A model generated the notes under the pieces. It was not told the origin of the DNA. It ran no database searches and saw only the letters and a program-made list of their open reading frames with translations. The position numbers and the translations under genes are program-made. From Vreelandella populi (lineage in GTDB: Bacteria; Pseudomonadota; Gammaproteobacteria; Pseudomonadales; Halomonadaceae), in the NCBI RefSeq assembly GCF_003989825.1, contig NZ_RZHE01000003.1, positions 1 to 64,000 on the forward strand: a stretch of 64,000 nucleotides of DNA. Direction: 5' to 3'. This document shows, piece after piece, positions 49,062-58,769 of the stretch. How positions within the stretch are numbered: position 1 is the stretch's first letter; the number at the start of each line of letters is the position of its first letter.

Positions 49062-50216
49062 TCAAGGCTTCATCTCTTCAAAGAACTTTTTCACGCTGTC
49101 GAAAAAGCCGGTTTTCTTAGGCGAATGGCTGTGGCTGTTGCTGCCTTCCAGGCTTTCCTGGAATTTACGTAACAGGTCACGCTGCTCGTCGCCCAGGTTG
49201 ACCGGGGTTTCGATTACGACCTTGCAGAGCAGATCGCCCGGGGCGCCGCCGCGTACCGGCTTCACACCTTTACCGCGCAGGCGGAAGAGCTTGCCGGTTT
49301 GGGTTTCCGGCGGAATCTTGAGCTTCACGCGACCATCGAGCGTGGGTACTTCAAGTTCGCCGCCAAGGGCTGCATCCACGAAATTGATCGGCACGTCGCA
49401 ATGCAGGTTCTTGCCGTCGCGCTGGAAGATATGGTGGGCCTTGATGGCTACCTGTACGTACAGGTCGCCTGCTGGCCCGCCATTTACGCCGCTTTCACCT
49501 TCGCCGTTAAGGCGAATGCGATCACCGGTATCCACGCCGGGCGGAATCTTCACGGAAAGCGTACGTGTTTCACGCACGCGGCCTTCGCCGTTACATTTAT
49601 GGCACGGCACCTTGATGTGCTGGCCACTGCCGTGACAGGTCGGGCAGGTTTGCTGAACCGCAAAAAAGCCCTGCTGCATGCGCACTTGACCATGACCATG
49701 ACACGTCGGGCAGGTCTCTTTACTTGAACCAGGCTCGGCGCCATCGCCGTCGCAGCGGTCGCAGTTGATATGTCGCGGTACACGGATATCCACCGTGGTG
49801 CCCGCCACGGCGCTTTCCAGATCAAGCTCTAGGTTGTAGCGCAGGTCAGAGCCGCGCGCCGGTGCGTTGGGACCGCGACGACGGCCACCGCCGCCGCCAC
49901 CAAAAATGTCGCCAAACACATCGCCGAAGATGTCGCTAAAGTCGCCAGCGCCGCCCCCACCGAAACCGCCGCCGAAGCCGCCGCCCTGGCCATCCACACC
50001 GGCATGACCAAACTGGTCATACGCCGCGCGTTTCTCGCCGTCGCTCAGCACTTCGTAAGCCTCTGACACTTCGCGGAATTTTTCCGCTGAGGTGTTATCG
50101 TCCGGGTTTCGATCAGGGTGGAATTTCTGCGCCAGGCGGCGGTAGGCCTTTTTGATCTCTTTCTGATCGGCCCCTTTATCGACACCCAGGACTTCGTAAT
50201 AATCGCGTTTGGACAT
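49062..50216 (-). CDS. dnaJ: Co-chaperone DnaJ
   Basis: Hsp40 that delivers substrates to DnaK and stimulates its ATPase. The 384 residues comprise a J domain with HPD at 33-35 (KFHPDRN), a Gly/Phe-rich linker and four zinc-binding CxxCxGxG repeats ([32 protein letters not shown]). The C-terminal substrate-binding domains follow. It is downstream of dnaK with a 125-bp gap containing a hairpin, and carries its own terminator. Confidence 0.97.
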   Translation of the reverse strand: MSKRDYYEVLGVDKGADQKEIKKAYRRLAQKFHPDRNPDDNTSAEKFREVSEAYEVLSDGEKRAAYDQFGHAGVDGQGGGFGGGFGGGGAGDFSDIFGDVFGDIFGGGGGGRRRGPNAPARGSDLRYNLELDLESAVAGTTVDIRVPRHINCDRCDGDGAEPGSSKETCPTCHGHGQVRMQQGFFAVQQTCPTCHGSGQHIKVPCHKCNGEGRVRETRTLSVKIPPGVDTGDRIRLNGEGESGVNGGPAGDLYVQVAIKAHHIFQRDGKNLHCDVPINFVDAALGGELEVPTLDGRVKLKIPPETQTGKLFRLRGKGVKPVRGGAPGDLLCKVVIETPVNLGDEQRDLLRKFQESLEGSNSHSHSPKKTGFFDSVKKFFEEMKP

Positions 50217-50290
50217 GGGTCCTACGCCTCCTGGTTAACTATGCACTTGATGACCATGCACGTGATGAGGGTCTCAACCGCGGAAACAGC

Positions 50291-50314
50291 AACGCGGGAG
50301 GTGTCTCCCGCGTT
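50291..50314 (-). terminator. Intercistronic hairpin between dnaK and dnaJ
   Basis: AACGCGGGAG and CTCCCGCGTT form a perfect 10-bp stem with a GTGT loop. No T-run follows on the minus strand, so it is more likely an mRNA-stabilising or partial attenuation element that sets the dnaK:dnaJ ratio than a full terminator. Confidence 0.5.
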
Positions 50315-50341
50315 ACCTTCTTCCTTGGCAGAAAGAGGTTA

Positions 50342-52273
50342 TTACTGCTGTTTCTTGTCGTCGTTGACTTCTTCGTACTCGGCGTCAACCACGTCATCGT
50401 CCTGCTTGGTGTTGGCTTCTTCAGCGCCTTCACCACCCTGCTGAGCCGCTTCCGCCTGTTCGGCGTACATCTTCTGCGCCAGCTGGCCGGACGCTTCGGT
50501 CAGGGCATCCAGTTTCTTCTGAATGTTGTCCTGATCGTCGGTTTTGACGGCTTCTTCCAGTTCGCTGATCGCGGTCTCGATGTTTTGCTTCTCTTCATCG
50601 GTCGCCTTGTCGCCCGCTTCCTGCACGGTCTTGCGAGTGGCGTGAATCATGCCGTCGGCCTGGTTACGCAGCTGTACCAGCGCTTCGAATTTTTTATCTT
50701 CGTCAGCGTGGGCTTCCGCGTCGCGCACCATCTGATCGATTTCTTCATCGGACAGACCGCTGGATGCCTTGATGACAATCGACTGCTCTTTACCAGTTGC
50801 CTTGTCCTTGGCGGACACGTTCAGGATACCGTTGGCATCCAGGTCAAACGCAACTTCGATCTGCGGAACACCGCGCGGTGCCGGCGGAATGTCGCTGAGA
50901 TCAAAACGACCCAGAGACTTGTTCTGCGCAACCTGTTTACGCTCACCTTGGGCTACGTGAATGGTCACGGCTGTCTGGTTGTCATCCGCAGTCGAGAAGG
51001 TTTGGGTCTTCTTCGTCGGAATGGTGGTGTTCTTCTCAATTAGCGGCGTCATCACGCCACCCAAGGTTTCGATACCCAGGGTCAGCGGGGTAACGTCAAG
51101 CAGCAGTACGTCTTTTACGTCGCCGCCCAGTACGCCACCCTGAATCGCAGCACCCACGGCAACCGCTTCGTCCGGGTTGACGTCTTTACGCGCTTCCTTA
51201 CCGAAGAAGTCAGCCGCTTTCTTCTGCACCATCGGCATACGTGTCTGGCCACCGACCAGGATCACTTCGTCGATTTCAGACGCAGATAGGCCAGCATCTT
51301 TCAGAGCCATCTTGCAGGGCTCAAGCGAGCGCTGAACCAGATCTTCTACCAGCGACTCCAGCTTGGCGCGGGTCACCTTGACGTTAAGGTGTTTCGGGCC
51401 AGTGTTGTCGGCAGTGATGTAAGGCAGGTTGACGTCAGTCTGCTGGGCGCTGGAAAGCTCGATCTTGGCTTTCTCGGCCGCTTCTTTCAGACGTTGCATG
51501 GCCAGGTTGTCGCCAGACAGGTTGATACCGCTGTCTGCCTTGAACTGGTCAACCAGGTAGTTGATCAGCGCCAGGTCGAAATCTTCACCGCCCAAGAAGG
51601 TGTCGCCGTTGGTAGCGAGTACTTCAAACTGGGTTTCGCCTTCAACGTCGGCTACTTCGATGATCGAGATATCGAAGGTACCGCCACCCAGGTCATAAAC
51701 CGCGATGGTCTTGTCGCCGCGCGATTTGTCCATGCCGTAGGCAAGGGCCGCCGCGGTCGGCTCGTTGATGATGCGCTTAACGTCCAGACCAGCGATACGG
51801 CCAGCATCTTTAGTAGCCTGGCGCTGGCTGTCGTTGAAGTAGGCCGGAACGGTGATAACCGCTTCAGTGACGGTCTCGCCTAGGTAGTCTTCGGCGGTCT
51901 TCTTCATTTTCTTCAGCACTTCCGCGCTTACCTGCGGCGGTGCCATTTTCTTGCCTTTGACTTCTACCCACGCATCGCCGTTATCGGCTTCAGCGATTTT
52001 GTAAGGCACCATCTTGATGTCTTTTTGAACGACGTCGTCTTTAAAGCGACGGCCGATCAGACGCTTGATGGCGTACAGGGTGTTTTCCGGGTTGGTAACC
52101 GCCTGACGTTTGGCCGCCTGACCTACCAGGGTTTCGCCATCGTCGGTGTAAGCGATAATGGAAGGTGTGGTGCGGCCGCCTTCAGCATTTTCGATAACTT
52201 TAGCACTGTCACCATCTAGTACCGCTACACAAGAGTTAGTGGTACCTAGGTCAATACCAATAATGCGTCCCAT
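50342..52273 (-). CDS. dnaK: Chaperone DnaK (Hsp70)
   Basis: ATP-dependent chaperone. The 643-residue protein begins [21 protein letters not shown] (phosphate 1), followed by [32 protein letters not shown] and GGQTRMP. The substrate-binding domain starts after [14 protein letters not shown], with a helical lid and a Glu/Asp/Gln-rich tail ending EVNDDKKQQ. It is preceded by its own sigma-32-like promoter and by grpE. Confidence 0.98.
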   Translation of the reverse strand: MGRIIGIDLGTTNSCVAVLDGDSAKVIENAEGGRTTPSIIAYTDDGETLVGQAAKRQAVTNPENTLYAIKRLIGRRFKDDVVQKDIKMVPYKIAEADNGDAWVEVKGKKMAPPQVSAEVLKKMKKTAEDYLGETVTEAVITVPAYFNDSQRQATKDAGRIAGLDVKRIINEPTAAALAYGMDKSRGDKTIAVYDLGGGTFDISIIEVADVEGETQFEVLATNGDTFLGGEDFDLALINYLVDQFKADSGINLSGDNLAMQRLKEAAEKAKIELSSAQQTDVNLPYITADNTGPKHLNVKVTRAKLESLVEDLVQRSLEPCKMALKDAGLSASEIDEVILVGGQTRMPMVQKKAADFFGKEARKDVNPDEAVAVGAAIQGGVLGGDVKDVLLLDVTPLTLGIETLGGVMTPLIEKNTTIPTKKTQTFSTADDNQTAVTIHVAQGERKQVAQNKSLGRFDLSDIPPAPRGVPQIEVAFDLDANGILNVSAKDKATGKEQSIVIKASSGLSDEEIDQMVRDAEAHADEDKKFEALVQLRNQADGMIHATRKTVQEAGDKATDEEKQNIETAISELEEAVKTDDQDNIQKKLDALTEASGQLAQKMYAEQAEAAQQGGEGAEEANTKQDDDVVDAEYEEVNDDKKQQ

Positions 52274-52343
52274 AGCAAAAACCTCGAATTCAGTTGTCTC
52301 AATACTTAAAGCGTTTGCGGGATGTCCCGCGGGGTTGGCCTTT

Positions 52344-52371
52344 ATCTGGGGGCCGCCTGTGACTTTTCAAG
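52344..52371 (-). promoter_or_regulatory. Sigma-32 heat-shock promoter of dnaK
   Basis: On the minus strand there is CTTGAAA (-35, 52365-52371), 13 bases, then CCCCAGAT (-10, 52344-52351). This matches the RpoH consensus CTTGAAA-N13/15-CCCCATNT with one change, about 70 bp before the dnaK ATG. Confidence 0.75.
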
Positions 52372-52401
52372 GGTTTTTTTGCCCTTTATGTCACTATTGG
52401 C

Positions 52402-53031
52402 TTAATTTGCCTTCTGGCTGACCACGACCATTGCCGGGCGAACCAGACGACCATTCAGCAGATAACCTTTCTGCATGACATCCATCACGGTATTGGGCTC
52501 AAGCTCTGGGTTAGGCACCATGGCCATAGCTTCATGCACTTGAGGATCAAAGGGTTCGCCTTGGGGCTCGATGCTTTCGACGCCAAACCGGTTCAGCACG
52601 TCGAGCTGCATTTTCAGCGTCATGGAGACACCTTCACGGTGTACGTCAGAGGCACCGTCCTGCATGGATTCCAGCGCCTTTTCCAGGCTATCCACCACGG
52701 GCAGTAGATCCTTGACGAACTTTTCCAGCGCGAATTTGCGTGCCTTGTCAGCTTCCTGCTCGGCACGGCGGCGAACATTCTGTGCTTCGGCAGCGGCACG
52801 TAGCGCCTGGTCCTTGGCTTCAGAAAGGCTCTGTTCCAGCTCTTCCACCTTTGCGGCCAGGATATCCGCTTCCGGGTCGGCGATACTGCCTTCAAGCGGC
52901 ACTTCATCGTTGATCAGCCCTTCCAGCTCGCCATCGACCAGACGCTGTTCAGCATCTTGATCGGTAAATTCGGCTTCCTGCTCCTGACGGGACAGTTCGT
53001 TATCCAGCGGCGTTTGCGGTTCTTTAGCCAT
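52402..53031 (-). CDS. grpE: Nucleotide exchange factor GrpE
   Basis: Releases ADP from DnaK. It has 209 residues. An acidic, charged N-terminal third and a long coiled coil (about 50-105) with [20 protein letters not shown] are followed by [21 protein letters not shown]. The C-terminal beta domain has the signature [20 protein letters not shown] and [20 protein letters not shown]. It is upstream of dnaK and divergent from recN. Confidence 0.96.
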   Translation of the reverse strand: MAKEPQTPLDNELSRQEQEAEFTDQDAEQRLVDGELEGLINDEVPLEGSIADPEADILAAKVEELEQSLSEAKDQALRAAAEAQNVRRRAEQEADKARKFALEKFVKDLLPVVDSLEKALESMQDGASDVHREGVSMTLKMQLDVLNRFGVESIEPQGEPFDPQVHEAMAMVPNPELEPNTVMDVMQKGYLLNGRLVRPAMVVVSQKAN

Positions 53032-53138
53032 GCCATGCTCCTGAAATGTGAAGACGGGCCTTGTATGCCCGGCGTTATCAACAAATATTTATAAATTAAG
53101 TACCCACCAAACACGGGCGATAAATACGTATGCACGCT

Positions 53139-53167
53139 ATATGGGGGCCATAAAAAGCCATCTCAAG
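53139..53167 (-). promoter_or_regulatory. Sigma-32 heat-shock promoter of grpE
   Basis: On the minus strand there is CTTGAGA (-35, 53161-53167), 14 bases, then CCCCATAT (-10, 53139-53146), a close match to the RpoH consensus. It lies about 110 bp upstream of grpE, in the gap shared with divergent recN. Confidence 0.78.
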
Positions 53168-53259
53168 AGGGGCATTGAAGTGAGTTATCGACTACTGTAT
53201 AAAACACCAATTATTGGATAAGTATCCAGCTTCTGTGTCGCACCGCCTCAGGAGGCATC

Positions 53260-54933
53260 ATGCTTACTCAGCTAGCGATTCAAGATTACGCCATTGTCGA
53301 CCGCCTTGAGCTTGACCTGACCCAGGGCATGACCGCCATCACCGGGGAAACAGGCGCCGGTAAATCCATCTTGCTCGGCGCTCTAGGCCTCTGCCTGGGG
53401 GAGCGCGCCGATGCGGGGAGTGTTCGTCATAACTGCGAGCGCACCGATCTTTCCGCCCGATTTGATATTCAGCACCTGCCCGCCGCCACCGAGTGGTTAA
53501 AGGCCCGCGAGCTGCCGTTTGATGAGTGCCTGCTGCGCCGTGTGGTGACAGCAAGCGGGCGCTCGAAAGCGTGGATCAACGGCCATCCGGCCACTATCAG
53601 TGACCTGAAATCGTTGGGAGAGCAGCTGATTCAGATTCACGGCCAGCACGCCCATCAGGCGCTGATGCGCGAAGAGATGCACCTGGCCTTGCTGGATGAC
53701 TATGCGGGCCTGCAGGAAGCGCGCAACCAGCTGGCCGATACGTTTCGCGAATGGCGCAACACTCGCCGCCGGCTTAAAAAGCTCACCGAGGAGGGTAGCG
53801 AGGTTGAAGCCAAGCGCCAGCTGTTGCGCTATCAAGTGGAAGAGCTGGATCAGTTAGCCCTTGGTGAAGGCGAATTACAGACGCTGGAAGAAGAGCAGCA
53901 CACGCTGGCCCACGCCGAAGAGACGCTTCGCGAAACGCAGCTTGCCGCTGACTGCTGCTCAACAGATGAAGGCGGCGCGCTGTCGCTGCTCAATCAAGCC
54001 TACGCCCATTTAAGTGCCCTGCCAGGCAGTGACAAGGGAATGCTTGCCAATACGCTGGCCATGCTAAGTGATGCGCGCATTCAGGTTGATGAAGCCGCCA
54101 GCGAGCTGCACCGATTTGCCAGCACCACAGAGCTGGACCCTGAGCGCCTGGCATGGGTAGAAGAGCGTCTGACGGATGTGCACCGCGTAGCACGCAAGCA
54201 TCATGTTGCACCGGAAGAGATTTATGCATTGCACGAATCCCTGCAGCGCGAAGTTGCTCAGTTGGAAGCCAGCGGCGATGATCTTGAGTCGTTAAGCAAC
54301 CAGGTAGCCGAGTATCGCGAACGCTACCGCCGTGATGCCAAGCAGATCAGCGATGCCCGCCAGAAAGCGGCTATCCGTTTAGGTAAGGAAGTACAGCAGC
54401 AGCTGGCGTTTCTGGCCATGGGCAAGGCCCATTTTGAAGTGGCGGTCTCCCCACGGGAAACACCGGCCCCCGAAGGCCTGGATCACGTGCAGTTTCTGAT
54501 CAGCGCCAACCCGGGCCAGCCCGCGCGCCCGCTTGCCAAGGTGGCATCAGGCGGCGAGCTTTCGCGCATCAGCCTTGCCATTCAGGTAGTGGCGGCCTCG
54601 CACTCCACTATTCCAAGCCTTGTATTTGATGAAGTGGATGTGGGTATCTCAGGCGCCACGGCGGAAATTGTCGGTCAACTGCTGCGCAAGCTGGGTGAAA
54701 AAGGCCAGGTAATGACCGTGACGCACCTCCCCCAGGTGGCGGCACAGGCTCACCAGCATCTGCATATCGAAAAACGCGCCAAGCGCGACACTACGCTTAC
54801 CCACATGGCGTTACTGGACGAGCGTGGCCGCATAAGCGAGCTTGCCCGTATGCTGGGTGGGGTGAAGCTTTCCGACCAGACACTGGCGCATGCCCGGGAA
54901 ATGCTCCACGCCAGCCAGCGCCCGCCCCACTGA
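53260..54933 (+). CDS. recN: DNA repair protein RecN
   Basis: SMC-like ATPase used in double-strand break repair. The 557-residue protein has N-terminal Walker A in AITGETGAGKSILLGAL, a long central coiled coil (about 160-370) and the C-terminal signature KVASGGELSRISLAIQVV. Walker B is in LVFDEVDVGISGATA, followed by VMTVTHLPQVAAQAHQH. A strong ribosome-binding site (AGGAGG) fixes the start. Usually SOS-regulated, but I did not find a clear LexA box in the upstream 200 bp. Confidence 0.96.
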   Translation: MLTQLAIQDYAIVDRLELDLTQGMTAITGETGAGKSILLGALGLCLGERADAGSVRHNCERTDLSARFDIQHLPAATEWLKARELPFDECLLRRVVTASGRSKAWINGHPATISDLKSLGEQLIQIHGQHAHQALMREEMHLALLDDYAGLQEARNQLADTFREWRNTRRRLKKLTEEGSEVEAKRQLLRYQVEELDQLALGEGELQTLEEEQHTLAHAEETLRETQLAADCCSTDEGGALSLLNQAYAHLSALPGSDKGMLANTLAMLSDARIQVDEAASELHRFASTTELDPERLAWVEERLTDVHRVARKHHVAPEEIYALHESLQREVAQLEASGDDLESLSNQVAEYRERYRRDAKQISDARQKAAIRLGKEVQQQLAFLAMGKAHFEVAVSPRETPAPEGLDHVQFLISANPGQPARPLAKVASGGELSRISLAIQVVAASHSTIPSLVFDEVDVGISGATAEIVGQLLRKLGEKGQVMTVTHLPQVAAQAHQHLHIEKRAKRDTTLTHMALLDERGRISELARMLGGVKLSDQTLAHAREMLHASQRPPH

Positions 54934-54968
54934 CACCTACCGCGTAATTAATTACTGCCACGCAAAAT

Positions 54969-55015
54969 ACCCCCATGCCGCTTCCTGTTGATAACAGGGG
55001 CGGCATGGGGGTTTT
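54969..55015. terminator. Bidirectional terminator between recN and fur
   Basis: CCCCCATGCCGC and GCGGCATGGGGG form a 12-bp perfect stem, extended by an inner CCTGTT/AACAGG, followed by TTTT on the plus strand. The genes are convergent, so it can serve both. Confidence 0.85.
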
Positions 55016-55050
55016 AGGCAGCGGCTAAAAAAAGCGGTTAAAGCTGACGC

Positions 55051-55503
55051 TTATTTCTTATTGACCGACACGTTGATCTGGCGCGTTACGTCCGACCCAC
55101 GGGGGCGCACATAAAGTACCAGGGCGTGATCGACAAGCTCGTAGCCGTGCTCTTCGGCGATCTCTTGCTGACGCCGCTCGATGATATCATCAAGAAACTC
55201 GATAATTTCACCGCTATCCAGACACACCATATGGTCGTGATGGTCTTCTTGGGTCATCTCAAAGACTGCATGACCACCGTCAAAATTGTGACGAATCACA
55301 AGTCCCGCGGACTCAAACTGAGTAAGTACACGGTAGACGGTTGCCAAGCCAACATCCTCGCCCGCATCAATCAGTGTCTTATACACTTCTTCCGCGCTAA
55401 GGTGGTGTTGACCCGATGCATTTTCGAGAATCTGCAGGATCTTGACGCGCGGCAGGGTCACTTTCAGCCCGGCTTTGCGCAGTTCATGGTTCTGATCGGC
55501 CAT
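55051..55503 (-). CDS. fur: Ferric uptake regulator Fur
   Basis: Iron-dependent repressor. The 150-residue protein begins MADQNHELRKAGLKVTLPRVKILQIL. The winged helix has GLATVYRVLTQFESAGLV, and the metal sites include His88, His89 and His91 in EDHHDHMVC. There is only one cysteine (Cys94); the CxxC pairs of E. coli Fur are absent, as in Pseudomonas Fur. The ATG at 55503 is chosen on homology; a longer open frame upstream is unrelated. It is divergent from bamE, a conserved pairing. It probably controls the iron transporter at 45-48 kb. Confidence 0.96.
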   Translation of the reverse strand: MADQNHELRKAGLKVTLPRVKILQILENASGQHHLSAEEVYKTLIDAGEDVGLATVYRVLTQFESAGLVIRHNFDGGHAVFEMTQEDHHDHMVCLDSGEIIEFLDDIIERRQQEIAEEHGYELVDHALVLYVRPRGSDVTRQINVSVNKK

Positions 55504-55575
55504 GGTTGCTCTTCGCAGTAACAGGTTAGGTCGGGTATGATCGACCGAAACCACGATAGTGAAGAACAGGCTCAA

Positions 55576-56046
55576 ATGCAAAAATTGACTCGCATCATCA
55601 CACTTTCCGTTGCCCTTACCGTTGTAAGTGGCTGTAGTTACGTCGGTGTTTATAAACGTGACATTCCCCAAGGCAACCTGGTAACCGAAGCAATGGTTAA
55701 CCAGCTTCAACCGGGCATGAGCCAGGAGCAGGTCACTTATGTGATGGGCCGCCCGCTGATGGAAGCACCGTTTGACTCCAACCAATGGGATTACGTGTAC
55801 CGTCTGGACGAAGCCTATGGCGGCGTCGAGCAGCGGCGCGTAACGTTGACCTTTGATCCCATGGGACGGCTAAGCAACGTGCAGCAGCAGGGGAATTTCT
55901 CGCGCGACATCCCGGTAAGCACTGATCACGGCCTGGGCCCCGCCCTGGAAGGCGCCGATCCGCTGGATGCACTGCCTACCGAGAGCGTGCGCACCCAGAC
56001 GCCGGAAACAGCCCCAGCCCCGCAACCGGTGATTCGCGCCGAGTAA
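55576..56046 (+). CDS. bamE: Outer membrane assembly factor BamE
   Basis: Lipoprotein of the beta-barrel assembly machine (SmpA/OmlA). The 156-residue precursor has a lipoprotein signal MQKLTRIITLSVALTVVSGC with lipidated Cys20. The conserved core is YKRDIPQGNLVTEAMVNQLQPGMSQEQV, TYVMGRPLMEAPFDSNQWDYVY, and RVTLTFDPMGRLSNV. A Pro/Ala/Thr-rich tail follows. I chose the ATG at 55576 since it gives the proper signal peptide. Confidence 0.95.
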   Translation: MQKLTRIITLSVALTVVSGCSYVGVYKRDIPQGNLVTEAMVNQLQPGMSQEQVTYVMGRPLMEAPFDSNQWDYVYRLDEAYGGVEQRRVTLTFDPMGRLSNVQQQGNFSRDIPVSTDHGLGPALEGADPLDALPTESVRTQTPETAPAPQPVIRAE

Positions 56047-56051
56047 CAGGG

Positions 56052-56363
56052 CTATTGACCGCTTGCCTGACGTTTGGCGCGTTCCAGGCGAGCGGCCTTG
56101 GGGTCAATTTCCAGCGGGCGATACACTTCCACGCGATCTCCGGTACGCAGCACTTGCGTATCGGGGTGGCGTAGCGCTTTGCCGAAAATGCCCAGCGGCG
56201 CTTTACTGAACGTCTCTTCAGGCAGCTCAGGAAATAACTCAGGCAGATTGGCAAGCGTTACCGCCTGACGGGCCGTGGTGCCAGCAGGCACGTCCAGGGC
56301 CACCAGGCGCTGTTTATGCGGCAAGGCAAAGGCTACCTCTACTGCGAGGCTGTCAACGGCCAT
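56052..56363 (-). CDS. rnfH: RnfH family ubiquitin-like protein
   Basis: Small beta-grasp protein of 103 residues (UPF0125). Family features are SLAVEVAFALPHKQRLVALDVPAGT, an F-x-E-L-P segment, the conserved LGIFGKALRHPDTQVLRTGDRVEVYRPLEIDPK and a basic C-terminal RLERAKRQASG. Function is not established; its linkage to ratA is widespread. The start codon overlaps the ratA 3' end by 11 bases, indicating translational coupling. It ends 5 bp from the convergent bamE stop. Confidence 0.92.
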   Translation of the reverse strand: MAVDSLAVEVAFALPHKQRLVALDVPAGTTARQAVTLANLPELFPELPEETFSKAPLGIFGKALRHPDTQVLRTGDRVEVYRPLEIDPKAARLERAKRQASGQ

Positions 56364-56787
56364 ACAGCTCGTCAGCGCGCTTGGTAAAGGCATCTACTAA
56401 CTGCCCGGCGATCTGCTGGAACAATTTTCCAAACGCCATGCTAAGCAGGCGATTGGCAAATTCAAACTCCATTTCCAGGCTCACCTTGCAGGCATTCTCG
56501 CCCATAGGCGTAAATAGCCAGCGCCCTTTCAAGCGTTTGAATGGCCCTTTTACCAGCGAGAGTTCGATTCGCTCCGGGGCAAACAGCTCATTGCGTGTCG
56601 TGATGGTTTGTTCCACCCCCGCACGACCCAGGGTCATTTCTCCGATCAGGTGGGTTGTATCACGCTCAAGCAGGCGTGCCCGACGACAGCCCGGTAAGAA
56701 CTCGGGGTAGTGTTCGAAATCGTTGACCAGATCGAACATTTGCTGGGGGGTGTGCCGCACCAAGGCGGAACGATTGACGGTTGGCAT
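56353..56787 (-). CDS. ratA: START-domain ribosome association toxin RatA family protein
   Basis: Coenzyme Q-binding/START-fold protein of 144 residues, related to E. coli RatA (reported to block 70S formation) and to yeast Coq10. Motifs are RSALVRHTPQQMFDLVNDFEHYPEFLPGC, a central TLGRAGVEQTITTRN and FKRLKGRWLFTP, and the C-terminal FEFANRLLSMAFGKLF. The ATG at 56787 has a GGAGAGG ribosome-binding site. It is divergent from smpB, as in E. coli. Whether it acts as a toxin here or in quinone handling is not decided by sequence. Confidence 0.93.
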   Translation of the reverse strand: MPTVNRSALVRHTPQQMFDLVNDFEHYPEFLPGCRRARLLERDTTHLIGEMTLGRAGVEQTITTRNELFAPERIELSLVKGPFKRLKGRWLFTPMGENACKVSLEMEFEFANRLLSMAFGKLFQQIAGQLVDAFTKRADELYGR

Positions 56788-56913
56788 TGACCTCTCCGCT
56801 GACTTCACAGTGCCCAAAGCGTATCATGGGAAACATTTTTTCAGACCTTGAATGGTATCACGCCTCCCCATATAACGAAGGGGGTGCCACCGACAGATTA
56901 TAGATGAGGTTCC

Positions 56914-57405
56914 ATGGCCACTAAGAAAGGTAACAGCAAGGGCCCTAGCAGCAGCGTTATTGCCCAGAACAAGAAGGCAAAATTCGAATACCATATCAAC
57001 GAGGTCTTCGAGGCAGGCTTGGCGCTTGCCGGCTGGGAAGTCAAAAGCCTGCGCGCGGGTAAAGCTCAGCTCACCGACACCTACATTCTGGTGCGAAACG
57101 GCGAGGCCTTTCTGCTCGGCAGCCACATCATGCCGCTCAATACGGCCAGCACCCACGAGATCGCCGACCCGACCCGCACACGCAAGTTGCTGCTGCACCG
57201 TAAAGAGATCGCCAAGATTTTCTCGATCACCCAGGACAAGGGCCACACCTGCGTGCCGCTCAAACTTTACTGGAAGCGCAATAAAGTGAAGTGCGAGCTG
57301 GCGCTAGTGACCGGTAAACAGCTGCACGACAAACGCGCCACGGAGAAGGATCGCGACTGGAGCCGTCAAAAAGGTCGGATTATGCGGGAACATAACAAGG
57401 CATAA
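56914..57405 (+). CDS. smpB: SsrA-binding protein SmpB
   Basis: Binds tmRNA and delivers it to stalled ribosomes. The 163-residue protein has [54 protein letters not shown] and the C-terminal basic tail [19 protein letters not shown], which occupies the empty mRNA channel. The tmRNA gene follows 46 bp downstream. Confidence 0.97.
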   Translation: MATKKGNSKGPSSSVIAQNKKAKFEYHINEVFEAGLALAGWEVKSLRAGKAQLTDTYILVRNGEAFLLGSHIMPLNTASTHEIADPTRTRKLLLHRKEIAKIFSITQDKGHTCVPLKLYWKRNKVKCELALVTGKQLHDKRATEKDRDWSRQKGRIMREHNKA

Positions 57406-57406
57406 C

Positions 57407-57435
57407 TGGTCAATTAGTTCTGAGCACGTTAGAAT
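57407..57435 (+). promoter_or_regulatory. ssrA: Putative promoter of ssrA
   Basis: TGGTCA (-35), a 17-bp spacer and TAGAAT (-10) lie directly upstream of the tmRNA 5' end. The -35 matches the consensus at 4 of 6 positions, the -10 at 5 of 6. Confidence 0.5.
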
Positions 57436-57451
57436 GCTCACCTGTAGTTAA

Positions 57452-57829
57452 GGGGGCGACATGGTTTCGACGCCGGTGACAACCCTTGCGGTGCATGCCG
57501 AGAGCGTGATGTATCTCGTAAATCCCACATCACGAAAAATAGTCGCAAATGACGAAAACTACGCTCAAGGCGCGCTAGCAGCTTAAACTGTTAGCTTCTT
57601 GTCTGGCCCCAAGGTGATGTGCCTATTCATCATTGAGGGGATACGAGCTAAAGCTGATAGGACCGCGTTTGGTGGTGTCTTCTCGCCAAGCGTTAAACTT
57701 TAGAAGGCTCGCGTTGCTGAATCCTGATCGTCGGAGTCAGTGGCGTTAAAGCAAATGACGAAATCTAAGCATGTAGAGCCAATAGGCGCGTGCTGGCGGA
57801 CGCGGGTTCAATTCCCGCCGCCTCCACCA
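57452..57829 (+). ncRNA. ssrA: Transfer-messenger RNA (tmRNA)
   Basis: Rescues stalled ribosomes and tags the nascent peptide for proteolysis. The 378-nt RNA has the tRNA-like ends GGGGGCG and CGCCTCC(ACCA), and the 5' segment GCGACATGGTTTCGACG. The 3' segment contains GGTTCAATTCCCG. The tag frame starts at GCA 57545 and ends at TAA 57584, encoding ANDENYAQGALAA. E. coli encodes ANDENYALAA, so three residues (QGA) are extra, while the LAA degradation signal is kept. It follows smpB, the usual partner. Confidence 0.96.
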
Positions 57830-57845
57830 GATACCCCTACAAATC

Positions 57846-57868
57846 AAGCACCTTTAGGTGCTTTTTTT
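57846..57868 (+). terminator. Terminator after ssrA
   Basis: AAGCACC and GGTGCTT form a 7-bp stem with a TTTA loop and a run of seven T residues. Confidence 0.88.
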
Positions 57869-57948
57869 GTGCCTATCGTTTGTAAAGGGCTGATTCAGGT
57901 ATAGCTATATCAGCTTTTGAGTCAGTTTTTTCTCCTCGATATCCTCAA

Positions 57949-58605
57949 TCAGGCTGGGTTGATCAACTCATCCCCCTGTCCTTCCGCTGGCTTGTTGACG
58001 GCGGTACTCACTGGCCAGTGCTCAATCAAGTCCGCATCGATATGCTGTACCATTTGCTTGATTGTCTCGCGATCCGTGATGTCAGGTGCCAACCAGTGTT
58101 CAAGGCTATCGTCATCAAGAATCAAAGGCATTCGGTCATGCACCTCAGCAGCACTGCCCCGTCCGGGCTCCGTGACAATAGCGCAGCTTAAACTGCCATC
58201 ATCACGCTCAGAGAAAATGCCCGCAAAAAACAGCGGTTCTCGATCCTTTCGACAAATGAAATGAGGCTGCTTGGGCTTTGAGTTCTTAATCCACTCATAC
58301 CAGCCGTCTGCTGGTATCAAACACCGATGCTTTGCGAAAGCTGATCTAAAATAGGCGTTGGTGGCTACCGTCTCTACCCGGGCATTGATCGGTTGATTAC
58401 CCGATCCTTTCGCCCACTTCGGACGATACCCCCACCACATCTCTTCAACAATGGGGGGCGCTTCTTCTGAAGGCTGGTGAATAGCAGCGATCCAAGTGCC
58501 CGGTGCAACGTTGTAGCGCGGCTTTAGCATATTCTCAGGCGTTGAAGCGCCGACCCTGTTGGCCAAACGTTTTAACGGGCTGAATAACGCGAATCGTCCA
58601 CACAT
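57949..58605 (-). CDS. yedK: SRAP/HMCES-type abasic-site processing protein (YedK)
   Basis: Single-stranded DNA-binding protein that crosslinks to abasic sites through its N-terminal cysteine after Met removal, shielding the lesion. The 218-residue protein has MCGRF at the start (Cys2). Further motifs are PRYNVAPGTW, WWGYRPKW, INARVETVATN, RCLIPADGWYEW with the active glutamate, and VHDRMPLIL with the conserved histidine. I start at the ATG giving Cys2; a longer open frame would bury this essential cysteine. It is the first gene past the ssrA terminator, on the opposite strand. Confidence 0.93.
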   Translation of the reverse strand: MCGRFALFSPLKRLANRVGASTPENMLKPRYNVAPGTWIAAIHQPSEEAPPIVEEMWWGYRPKWAKGSGNQPINARVETVATNAYFRSAFAKHRCLIPADGWYEWIKNSKPKQPHFICRKDREPLFFAGIFSERDDGSLSCAIVTEPGRGSAAEVHDRMPLILDDDSLEHWLAPDITDRETIKQMVQHIDADLIEHWPVSTAVNKPAEGQGDELINPA

Positions 58606-58769
58606 AAGCGAAGCATAGCTCAAGATTTCAGTAGAGCACCTTCAGTCGACGATACACATCATCTATGCTCCACAATCCTGCTACGTGCCACGCTTGAGGG
58701 GCGCTTTAATAGCCCCTGACACCTTAATGCGAGTCAGGGACATAACAGATCTAAGGCAATAGGCGCTAT

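Noticed and set aside
53041..53259. LexA box upstream of recN
   Set aside because: No CTG-N10-CAG-type palindrome with good flanks was seen near the start.
57800..57829. Attachment site at the ssrA 3' end
   Set aside because: No second copy of the tRNA-like 3' end and no integrase gene within the window.
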